Part shown: positions 7,870-17,060 of the stretch, piece after piece
How the letters are laid out: each line of letters begins with the position of its first letter
Numbering within the stretch: the first letter of the stretch is position 1
Origin: Saccoglossus kowalevskii
Lineage: Eukaryota; Hemichordata; Enteropneusta; Harrimaniidae
DNA: 22,033 nt
NCBI RefSeq assembly: GCF_000003605.2
Contig: NW_003125987.1
Coordinates: 1 to 22,033 of the forward strand
Direction: 5' to 3'
Program-made: the position numbers and the translations under genes
Notes under the pieces: generated by a model
Told to the model about the DNA's origin: nothing
Databases searched by the model: none
The model's input: only the letters and a program-made list of their open reading frames with translations

Positions 7870-10774
7870 CTGAAATTAAAAAAAAGACAATTATAGTTAA
7901 ATAACAATAATTCAACTCGTATTCCCTGAAAATAATGATATTATCGATAGAGTCACCTACCCACAAAAGATAGCAGCATGTGTTTTGATACATAAAACAC
8001 TGATAGTATCCTACCTTCCAGGTATCACCCAGCTATTTCCAAAATCAGTGGATTTAAAAGTGCGTTCTCCGTCAGATTTCACAAAGTCGTTGTGTGAATC
8101 ACCGTCGGCATTTCCAAGCATACCACATACAGTGCCATGTAAGGTGTCTTCAAGCCCAATTGATACAGCATGGTCATGTTTATTCCATGTCAATGATATT
8201 ATAGGATTAAACAACGACACATATACATCATCGCCATCCCGTATAACAGATCCCTCATTGTCGCCGATTGGGTGTTCGTTGGTAGTCATGCGATTACCTT
8301 CCACCTATAAAAATTATAATATTAGCGTTGAGCTCTAAAACTAATACAAAATTTTAAAAAGATTAAGAAAATGTGATATAAAAAAATTTGAATCAGTATC
8401 AATAATGAAAAAATTCTGCATTGGAATTAATATTGGTTACACTTATAGCAACGCATCGTTTAGCAGGGGTGAATAATGTACTTATGTGGGTATCTATGTA
8501 TTCATTATACATCATGAGACATTAAATCCAACACAAACAATGATAACATTACAGAAGGTAAAGGAATCGTAAGTCTTCAAACATTTATTATTGTCATACG
8601 ACTTACCAAAACAGAGTTATCTTCATTTATACGAATGATTTGTTTTCCGTGTTTTTTTATCGTGAAAGCTACCATTCTGGTTGGTGGTTCATAAGGATTG
8701 TCTGGGTCTTTTCCTCGAAAGTCAGCATCGATTTGAAAAGATGGGTTGTCAGTTCCACATTCCTTTGTTAGCACATAAGAACAGTACCCATGAAAGTTGA
8801 ATTTATGGCCATCAAATGAAGTCAAATGCGGATCTCCGTGACCTCCTGCATCTGAAATTAGAATTGATCGTTTTCAGTCCTCAATACAATATATGGTTTA
8901 CTTGCGGTTTAATAACGTCATCTGACGACGGTCAGTACTGCTTAAATCGGTGGAATTATTAGTCAGTCAGGAATTTATTTTCTTGATCATATACAAATTG
9001 TGACTGGAATACTTGTATTTTGAGAAGAGTTCAAGAAATACTTACGTACATATTAGTAATGAATGAAATACTCACAGTTTCCTACGTTTTCAGCAACCAA
9101 ATCATTGGTTATTGGGTCTTGATACCTGATAGTGAAGTTAGTTTCGTTTGTTCCAGGAAGTTGAATTTGATCCGACAACACTTCTGTTTGAGATGCAGGT
9201 ATGGTAGCAACTCCCTCAGCCAATATAATACTGGGATTGTTAGTAGTAATTATCTCATAAGGTACATTTAAGTCATTTTCTAAAATTTGTCTTTTACCAC
9301 GAGATTCCCAACGACAGATGAATTTGATTCTGACAATAACATGGGAATAATAGCGTGGGAGGTGTTGGAACCACCATCGAAGCCAAACAGGTTCTACGTA
9401 AAATCGCCAGTCTGAAATCATTTAAAATTATATCTTACAATCATATTCCATATGTGTTGTAATCACAAACCGTGGTAAATGACGGTCAAGCGAGTTCCCA
9501 TGGCAGCTTAATAGCGCTTGTTGGACGTATTTAACTTAGTTACGATTGACCCCAGGGTTCATTCGATTGATTGTGATGCTGGAGATTTGGCTTATCCCGT
9601 AATGGGTTGACTACGCCTATCCAATAAATCTAACCTATGACGATTCAAGCTCAGATACGTACACTATAATTGAACTTTTAAAAAATGTTGCCACAAGTTA
9701 GCGCTAGCGCGTCTCTGTGTTTTGTTACAAAATCAACACCTAGGAATTATATTCATAATGTTATATATATCGAATATCAAAATCAATTATATTCGATCTA
9801 AAAGGTTATATAAACAATTGACCACAATTAGTGTTTTAACGTACCCGCTCACAAATTAATAGATGTCGGACAATCTGCATAATATATTTAAAACTCAATT
9901 CAAAACAAATGTCAAAACGAAAACAATACATCGTTAAGTTCCAAACAACTGTAACTAACACTTAATCTTGATTATGCGTGCTCGTCATTTACCATGGTGG
10001 AATAACAAAATAAATGCGATTAGAAAATAGAACAACATATCCTACCAATTAGATTAAGTTGTAAGAAAACTGTTGAAAACAGTTTTGCGTGTTGTTGTGT
10101 TAATGTTCGTTTGCGTGTAATTAATTGTCCACAAAACACTTGTTTTGGTGCGTTTGTTTACCGAGCAGTAGTTACAGATAACCCAAATCCCCAATCGAAA
10201 CTATAGACAATTCACTAGAACAGAACAATATACTACAATACTACAGCATGATTACCTCAAGGCATACAGCTAATGAGCGATAGCATATGGCAATGAAATT
10301 GCCAGTTTGTGTTATAAATCATCTAAAATTAATATTGGTCTGTGCAGTTAGATAAATTCTTCAATATAACTTGTCTCTGGTAATACAAACGCACCTTGAA
10401 AACCTGAAATGCTTCTGGATACCTCCTGAGTTTCATGCTGTACAAGTTCTGTCGACGGCTTTGCCTACAATGTTCAAAGAAACTTCAAATTATGACAGAA
10501 TATTTTCAAAACATTTTCATTATTCCACATAAAAAACTACATTTGGTCACAGATTAGACGGTGATTAGATTAGTTTCATAAAACACGTGTCTATATTCAT
10601 GGTTTTATATGAAGAGCAAAATGGTGTGATATGTTAAACAAATGCACAATGGAAAAATTAAATCACTTAAATGTTATATAGCTGTATATATACGTATGTC
10701 ATACTCACGTTGATTGCAACTGTAGTAATACAGGCCTGTAAAAATACAGTAAGTAAAATGGCCGAGCGACACAT
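7857..10774 (-). CDS. Secreted single-VWD-domain protein, six coding exons
   Basis: I assembled this gene from splice sites: coding segments 10774-10709, 10464-10395, 9411-9076, 8851-8607, 8304-8015 and 7869-7857. All five introns are GT-AG and phases match at each junction (0, 1, 1, 0, 2). The product is 339 residues. Residues 1-20 form a signal peptide. About 46-157 is an unrecognised region with one cysteine (C78) and two N-glycosylation sequons (N134, N137). Residues 158-337 are a von Willebrand type D domain: GDPH at 163-166, FDG, C181, C189, [13 protein letters not shown]299 in VCGMLGN, an acidic Asn/Asp loop at 304-312 resembling the VWD calcium site, and a closing NSWVIPG plus C337. 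The family acts extracellularly in adhesion, mucus or BMP regulation. Which of these applies here is unknown. The final exon is the least certain part. Confidence 0.85.
8015..8304 (-). CDS. VWD gene exon 5: second half of the VWD domain
   Basis: The acceptor is TTTTTATAG|GTG and the donor is CCTGGAAG|GTAGGA (phase 2). It encodes VEGNRMTT, then [34 protein letters not shown] and [10 protein letters not shown], the conserved C-terminal half of a VWD domain including the cysteine of the CGxxGN motif and the acidic loop. The 117-codon plus-strand ORF at 7985-8338 is its antisense shadow. Confidence 0.93.
8607..8851 (-). CDS. VWD gene exon 4: first half of the VWD domain
   Basis: The acceptor is CTAATTTCAG|AT and the donor is TTTTG|GTAAGT. 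With the T from exon 3, the first codon is Tyr, giving [18 protein letters not shown], the diagnostic start of a VWD domain. [11 protein letters not shown] supplies two conserved cysteines. Later residues include FQIDADFRG and [19 protein letters not shown]. The phase-0 donor leads into exon 5. Confidence 0.93.
9076..9411 (-). CDS. VWD gene exon 3: unrecognised N-terminal region
   Basis: The exon is bounded by ATGATTTCAG|AC and AACT|GTGAGTATTT (phase 1 in and out). It encodes 111 codons with alternating hydrophobic and polar stretches ([30 protein letters not shown]), suggestive of a beta-rich fold. It has one cysteine and sequons at N134 and N137. I do not recognise the domain. It precedes the VWD domain directly and may be a lineage-specific or fast-evolving ectodomain. 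Intron 2 upstream of it (9412-10394, about 1 kb) contains nothing I recognise. Confidence 0.8.
10395..10464 (-). CDS. VWD gene exon 2: short linker
   Basis: The acceptor is ATTGTAG|GCA and the donor is TTCAAG|GTGCGT. The 70 bases encode 23 hydrophilic residues ([20 protein letters not shown] then GFQ) plus one base, which joins AC of exon 3 to form an Asp codon. There is no recognised domain. It is too short to stand out as an ORF and was found by searching between exon 1 and exon 3 for a phase-compatible block. Confidence 0.72.
10709..10774 (-). CDS. VWD gene exon 1: start codon and signal peptide
   Basis: ATG at 10774-10772 has an A at position -3. The 22 codons read [20 protein letters not shown] then IN, a classic signal peptide with a short basic start and a hydrophobic core. 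Cleavage after TTVA is plausible. The exon ends at AAC|GTGAGTAT, a strong donor, phase 0. The next exon accepts in phase 0. Any 5' untranslated exon is not visible. Confidence 0.8.
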
Positions 10775-10871
10775 CTTTCTGACAGCACTGCGATGACAGA
10801 CACATCAGCTAATATGTGCAGTTTGGTTTCTGGTATGTTCTCAGTCCAATATATTTGCTTACATTAAACAT

Positions 10872-10879
10872 ATTTGCAT
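10872..10879 (-). promoter_or_regulatory. Octamer ATGCAAAT upstream of the VWD gene
   Basis: ATGCAAAT, the POU/Oct consensus, lies on the minus strand about 100 bases upstream of the start codon, close to an AAATATATT stretch near 10848-10856 that might act as a TATA-like element. An 8-base match in AT-rich DNA can arise by chance; this is only a candidate. Confidence 0.25.
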
Positions 10880-13529
10880 ATTAAGTTAACATGAATCTAT
10901 TTTTGCGCACATATTTCTGCGCATGTCGGGTGGCAACATTGAATACAGTAATTTTGTATTTTCCGGCAATCAGTTTAGCAATTACAAACATTTACAAATA
11001 TTCTCCATATCATTATCAACAGTATTCCATGGATATTAATGAATCTAATTGTTTAATATTAATAATCTTTATTAATTTTAGCTCTGATCATGTCTTATAC
11101 TTACAGCGCAATGTTCTTAGGAGGTAGTATTTATTCTCAAAACTTCCGCTCCGCTTAATTGCATGCAACGGAGAATCAAGAAAACGTGAAACAAAATTGT
11201 AAATTCATGTTTTCCAATTCATTCCATTTCCGTTTAGCAAATATTAAAAAAAATATTCTCTTCTGCGTGGTGCACCTCCTTATGAATAGTTACCAAATGA
11301 CCATGCAACATTTCGTGTTTATTTGGTTAATAAATAAACTACTTTTTTATTTTCATTTGTTTTACTATTACTCTCACTTGTATTAACCTTTTTTTATTAT
11401 AGATACGATTATATCATCCGACACACATGTGCTTACTGGCGTGCTTACTGGGCAGCGTGAACAAAATATAATTCCAAAGGCAATTAAAACAACATATTCC
11501 AAATACAGCTGCAAGCAGCGATCGTTGATTTGATATATTATTTTTATTTTGTTTTTATTGATAAACACAGGCATAACATGGATGTATTTTGTTTGTTTTG
11601 TTTAAAGTATTACATAGGTTGGCAGAGGCTTCTAGACTGGTCGCTATCAGCTAGGTGTCAATATATCTTCCTATACTCTTTGTAAATGTCATCTGTGCAG
11701 TTTTAATTGACGTATCAGTTCTGGTGATACATTCACTGCTAAGTAAATAAATATACGTTTTAGTAGTCAACAAAATATGGAAATATGAGGTTTTGAACTG
11801 AACTGCATTGTAACTGAAAATGTTTCCTCATAGTCACAGGTGCCACATATTTAAATGTGTCCTTAATAATTTAAATCACTTTAAATAAGGTCATGTGACA
11901 CCAGTTCTCATCTGTATGGGTTATAAGCATTGTATAGCAAAACTTGCATTTGGCTAATTGTACCAATATTTTGGTGCTGTTTACTCCCATGGAACTTATT
12001 AATGAAAATCACCGGTAAATGCACTCATACCATAACATGCTTTGCTGAATATGATAGGTTAACAGTTGTTCAATTAAGTCACAATTAGTGTATAAACAAA
12101 GCCTTAGTGCAATTGTCAAGAAAATAACTATTGTGATTGTGACAATAATCAGCTTTTCACCCTCAATATGCCCCTTTACTGTTTTACTTCACTGGCATGT
12201 TGTAATGTGTTCTAATTACAAAGATAGAAGGTCGCATATTGTCAACACTAGTTGCTGGACAGGATTTTCAGTGCTGCCCACTGACTTACAACATCATTGT
12301 TTACTAGTATTTTTGTTGAAACTTTAATGAGATAAAGAAGGAACACATCTCATATGCACACATGTGTACCAATCGAACATTTGTAATTTGAGTTGTTTTG
12401 TTTTGTTCGTTATTGTTTAGTTTGTTCGTTCATTTTTAGTTCTATCATTCTTGGGTTGCTCTGCAATCAATATTTACACAATTGATGGTGCAATCTTGGG
12501 ATATGATTTGTTTGCTTCTAATGTTAATGTTTTCTGTTTTGTTCAGTATTTGATGCTATTTTTCTAGGTTTCAGTCTTAAACAACTTTAAAATAAAATGG
12601 ATATCACTTCCTATTCTAAATTAGTTACTGGCTGCCTTTGTAATCAACTCCTACGCATTGATTTAGCTTGTTTATACTTTTATAATGCTTTACGTTGCAC
12701 ATATTGTTTAAGCTCTAGCTATCCTAGAATGATAACAATTAAAAATATACAATGAAGTCTTCACATTGTCGACACATTTCAAGGTATTTATGTGACATTA
12801 TACAAAAATTCATGAAGAAAAGGAACAAAATTTAAATCTAGTACAAATGTTAATATACAATATTCGTTCTTTATCCAGGTGAAAAATCATGGTTTAAAAA
12901 AAGTAAACAACAAAATCATGGACAGACAGCAACAATAGATAATCAAACCATAGAGCAGCACAGACTAGTGTTGGTGTAACCCGACCATCAACCTTTTCCC
13001 AATAATAAAGGCGTTCTAATATTATTAAATTAATTACTTGTATAATTATATTATCTTGGTAGAAGTACCAAATGCAGTGTTATTCATACAAGTTACAACC
13101 CAAAGTCAATTTTAAGGCCCCAAAATGCATGTATGTCTGTGATGTGAAGATAGATATGAAGAGAAACCCAGGTGAACAACATAATGCTTCCAAAAGACAG
13201 AACTCTACAAATAAAGGAGAATGCAATTTATATATAAATAAATTGAAAAATGCTATAATCTCTTACATATGTAGAGATCATCAAAATGCATTATACTGTT
13301 TGCCTGGCCTTCTCCTGCCAATTTTAACTTCCCATCTATTTCAGATCTTTTGAACAACACTGTATTGTAGCACAATATATATATATATTTATAAACTATA
13401 TTAATTATATTTTCAGAAAGTAAAATTACTAGAATAATTTGTTCTATTTGCACATTATTTCAAATTGTATTGATGGTCTAAATTGATTGTTTAATAAAGT
13501 TGCCGTCAAATTTTGACTAGTAAAACTTT
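10880..13529. other. AT-rich intergenic stretch
   Basis: No coding exon, RNA gene or clear transposon is visible. ORFs at 10891-11127, 11159-11386, 11383-11574 (-), 12088-12327, 13072-13353 and 13253-13453 (-) have no recognisable motif, and their composition follows the AT-rich background. A short (AT)n run lies at 13375-13389. Confidence 0.6.
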
Positions 13530-13985
13530 CAGTTAAACCACAGATGGTTCACAGATGTAATTTATTCTACAGATTATGTAATTAAAGTGCTCCTCTCATA
13601 AAGCGAATTAGGGTGTTTACAAATAGTATAGATGGTGTTACCCAATCTCTCACTTGACAATCAATAACAAACTGCATTAAAGGAAAGTAGTTTTGTCTGA
13701 GCATAGATGAGAACAAATAAAAACAAACCATTCCTTTTTGTGGCGATTTGGACATTATGTAATATAGTATCTGTGGACTTCAATGATAATATATACTACC
13801 TGTAAAACCACAGTGCACAGATGTACCTCATTTCACACACAATGTGTCATTTTACAATCAATTTCAAACTCGGTTTACAGCGAAATTAGTTCTGTGATGA
13901 CGTACAACAGAATGAATAAAATTATGAATCATCTGTCTGTTACGTCATACTGTGGCGATTCACATATTATACATGTGATTTAAGC
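13530..13985. repeat. Diverged tandem duplication (two halves of about 200-240 bp)
   Basis: Landmarks recur in the same order: AAACCACAG...CACAGATGTA at about 13536 and 13804, TGACAATCAATaacAAACT / TTACAATCAATttcAAACT at about 13655 and 13852, and TGTGGCGATTtggaCATTAT / TGTGGCGATTcaCATATTAT at about 13739 and 13951. The copies differ by many substitutions and indels, so the duplication is old. No reading frame is shared between the halves. Confidence 0.6.
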
Positions 13986-14239
13986 ATTTCAACTGTGTTA
14001 TAAAATTTACTATTTGTATTTAATTGTTATCTTGTCGTGGCAAGTATTGGTAATACATCCATTGTTATTGTTGTCATATAGATAAACATCAATAGTGTCC
14101 CTATGTTAAACCTCATGGTAGCACTTATAAAGCTAGTGACAAATACACCAAAACAAGTCAAATCAAACTTCAGGCCACCATTTTTAATCCATGTTTTAAC
14201 AAATCAAACTTTATAATTCCTATAAAAAATATGCTGAAA

Positions 14240-14297
14240 CATCTCGCCATTGTAGGCAGGCGATCTAACAACTAAACTATAATCGCTGACCCCTCCA
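14240..14297 (-). pseudogene. tRNA-like remnant, possibly a SINE head
   Basis: The minus strand reads ..ATAGTTTAGTTGTTAGA then TCGCCTGCCTACAATGGCGA, which resembles the D-arm and anticodon-arm part of a tRNA-Gly/Asp-like gene (GTTTAGTTGTTAGA followed by TCGCCTGCC). A TCGCC/GGCGA stem can form, but the loop is 10 rather than 7 bases. No T-arm (GGTTCGANTCC) follows. It is best read as a broken tRNA pseudogene or tRNA-derived SINE fragment. Confidence 0.35.
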
Positions 14298-16077
14298 AAA
14301 AAATGTCCTGTATTGAAAATGTCCTGAAACCATACCATATAATAGTTCTATATTCGTGTATGCTTATTAACTAAAAAATATAAGGCGAGACCTAAAACTA
14401 GGGAGAAATCATTGATACTGCGTGATAAGTTTGACCGTATTAGTTAACATTAATGTCATATTTATTCCATACTATAATTTTATCTTAGGATCAAATGTGG
14501 TTTTAGTACAGAGGCAACAGGTCATGAAATCAGTGAGCACTAAATTATACAACACGTGTCTTATGCAGTTGTTACCAATATCATGAGAGTTTTTGTTCCA
14601 AATATATTTATGTCAGGACAGGGAATATCATTCATTCCCGATTAAATGACAGTGTTACAACGTATAGTTGAACACCAAGCCTTCTCGAATTGCACTCGGC
14701 ATTTGCAGTTTATTTTTATGTCATTTCTATTTTTAGTAAATCAATAAGCTACTCAGCTGTGCTCGCTCGTCAGACATTGCCCGTTACATTTATTATACAA
14801 TGTTTGATTTGATTGTACTATCTGACATAGTTACATAATGGTGACCTCATTCAGTCAACCAGGGTATATGGGCTGCAATAATCAAAGTAAAATACAATGT
14901 TCCATAACAATGGTTGGTACCATATAAAGGTCAAGTCTTCTAAATACGGTATTTCAATCGGTGGTTTTATTGGTATTGTCAGTTTCTTGAGACCTAGAGC
15001 CCCCTTCTTGTTTAGGCGACAACCATGTGCTGTTTCATCGCATTATTTTATTCTACTTGTTGTGGGCACACCCCTTTGTGTCTGTCAGAAACTAAAAACT
15101 TGCCCTCATAAAGTGTGGATGGTGATAGGGATCAACACTTGATTTGGGTATGTTCATGGAAGACTGCCTATGGTGTTGATGATAATGTTCACCCACCAAC
15201 ACTGCCGACAAGACTGATTTAGAAGGCATTCATTCATTACATACATACATGTGCTCACAAAAAATTGCCTCAGTAGTGGCCCCTCTAATTACCTACTAGA
15301 CGCATCTACCATCTAGTGATAAACTATGGACTGGTCAATAATGTTGCCCAAGTTGCCAAGTGAACATGTACTGTTATAGATCCCCACCTCACCTAATGCT
15401 CAACGACATGTGCAATAAAATTTGACGAGAAATGGGCATTCTTGCCTTGTCCAAAAATTAGCCTGACTAAGCATGGAGTAATTGTGTTTTACAATATCTG
15501 AAGAATGTAGATTCAAATGAGTGTGAACCTCAAATAATGAGTCCAGTTGAGCGTTTCCTTGGACTGTAATACAATCAAGTGAACTCCTCAAAACGCTTTA
15601 TGGCGCCATGTTGCTATTCAAAAATAAATTCACATACTTGTGATATTGTTATGAAGATCCATATCTGTATATGTAAAATACACTGTATATTGCTCAGTTC
15701 TGACCATAGACACAGACATCACCATTTCCAATCCAATAACGTGAACCCTATGTGGTAATGTAGTCTACTTTTATTGGAAGATAATGAACATGAACTTTTA
15801 CTTTTTAGGCAGTGCAAAATATTCAATATCTAGCTTGTTTCATATGGTATGAGATTTCTAATGTAGTAGCTATGACATGGTAAAATGTAGTATGGGATTA
15901 ACTTTGGAATGCGCTAAGGTTAAACTAGGCGAGACCCTACCAATGGCATGGGTTAAGCTGGAAAATGAAATCACGCTGGATGGTGGTGATTGAATGTTCT
16001 TTGATTGAGTGTTCGATACCGAGAGAAAATATACAAAAACGTTATTTTAGTGCTGCGAGAGCCAATTAATTTACACC
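14298..16077. other. Intergenic stretch, no gene recognised
   Basis: The ORFs at 14897-15142 (+) and 15400-15591 (-) lack motifs and splice-consistent neighbours. Short segments such as CATTCATTCATTACATACATACATG (about 15227-15251) are simple repeats. Nothing else can be supported. Confidence 0.55.
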
Positions 16078-16079
16078 TT

Positions 16080-16199
16080 AAAGGACCGTGGTCGTTGCGC
16101 AGCGCGTGTTTGAATTTCACGTAAACACTGTATTTCAAACGTGTTGTATATGTCGCTATGGGTTCCATATCGAACAGGACGCGCCGACCACCGCCCTTT
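16080..16199 (+). mobile_element. MITE-like element, copy 1 (about 120 bp, 15-bp TIRs)
   Basis: The left end AAAGGACCGTGGTCG (16080-16094) matches the reverse complement of the right end CGACCACCGCCCTTT (16185-16199) at 13 of 15 positions. The interior includes TAAACACTGTATTTC and the core TATGTCGCTATGGGTT..ATATCGAACA. A diverged copy with the same internal core and right end lies at 19826-19924. The element is CpG-rich compared with its surroundings. It encodes no protein, so it would have been mobilised by a transposase in trans. The target-site duplication is unclear (flanks TTA / TTGA). The minus-strand ORF 15971-16168 is a by-product of this CpG-rich block. Confidence 0.65.
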
Positions 16200-16992
16200 G
16201 AAAATCTACTCTGGTTTAAACTAGGGATAATATCATGGATGGCTTAATCAAAAGAACCATTATTGATTCTCCGGGTAGGCACAGTAATTTATTCTGCATT
16301 TTCCCTGCTGTTATTTTGTTAACTTTCGTGTGCGAAGCATTTATTAGTGCATCTCTTCCATTGAGAATTTGACATTGTTATTTCTTTTTAGCATTTGTAT
16401 TCTTTATATGCATTCTTTGACGAAAAATGTTTTTTTTTATATCATTTATTTTTCATTAGTGTTACTAAAATGTACAATTTATATAAACAATCCAATATAT
16501 ACATCAAAACTGACAATACCTGACCTGAAATATATTTTGCTTTTCCTGGGGCACCTGAAAAAACTTTAAATTCTGTCATTCTTATTGCATTGTCAGACCT
16601 GGACAATTATTACACTACAACTGGTGACCGTCAGCCTTTAACTATACTATACTAGTGCCTGTAAACATACAGGCACGGTCCTTGAAAATATACAAACTAA
16701 AAATGTGTATTTCATATGCTTCTTTCAATCCTCGACTTGTTACAAAATAATACCCACCCCAAGTGGAACCCATAATGTTTTCGGCATCATTTTATGACAT
16801 ATTTATTTTTGAAATATGTTTTTTGTAAGTAAGTTTCTTTTTTTCAAATGGACCCCGCTGGCCTAAGATGCGTAATCCGGCAATTCCGTGCGATAGCGAC
16901 CTCTAGGGGCAATGTCGGGAACCAAGCCAAGAAATAAACAAAAGAATCCCAACTTTTCACCGCAGTTAACTATAAGTTCAAAGGTTGTCAGT
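16200..16992. other. Upstream region of PGS1, likely containing its promoter
   Basis: Most of this stretch is AT-rich and empty, but the last ~140 bases before the start codon are richer in CpG (atgcgtaatccggcaattccg, tgcgatagcgacc, tgtcgggaacc), which fits a TATA-less housekeeping promoter. No TATA box is placed close to the start. The ORF at 16369-16569 has no recognisable motif. The transcription start cannot be fixed from sequence alone. Confidence 0.4.
16655..16676. repeat. Perfect 8-bp-stem hairpin
   Basis: GTGCCTGT, a six-base loop and ACAGGCAC form a perfect inverted repeat about 320 bases upstream of the PGS1 start codon. It is not followed by a T-run suited to a terminator and is not inside a recognised element. 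It could be a miniature TIR remnant or chance. Confidence 0.5.
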
Positions 16993-17060
16993 ATGGGAAA
17001 CATGGCCGGTGCGTGTCTTCGTCTGCTTCAAGGATTATTTCGCAAAGAAGCAATCACCAG
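16993..17060 (+). CDS. PGS1: PGS1 exon 1: start and mitochondrial presequence
   Basis: ATG at 16993 (A at -3, G at +4) and a second in-frame ATG at 17002 (A at -3, G at +4) are both good starts; I use the first. The exon encodes MGNMAGACLRLLQGLFRKEA followed by IT and ends ACCAG|GTAAAT in phase 2, exactly what exon 2 needs. The sequence is basic and amphipathic, as expected of an import signal. There is no direct homology to secure it, so the evidence is phase, Kozak context and position. Confidence 0.72.

Noticed and set aside
7985-8338. 117-codon plus-strand ORF
   Set aside because: It is antisense to VWD exon 5, whose domain match and splice sites are clear.
13072-13353. 93-codon plus-strand ORF
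   Set aside because: No recognisable motif, composition follows the AT background, and no plausible exon borders were found.
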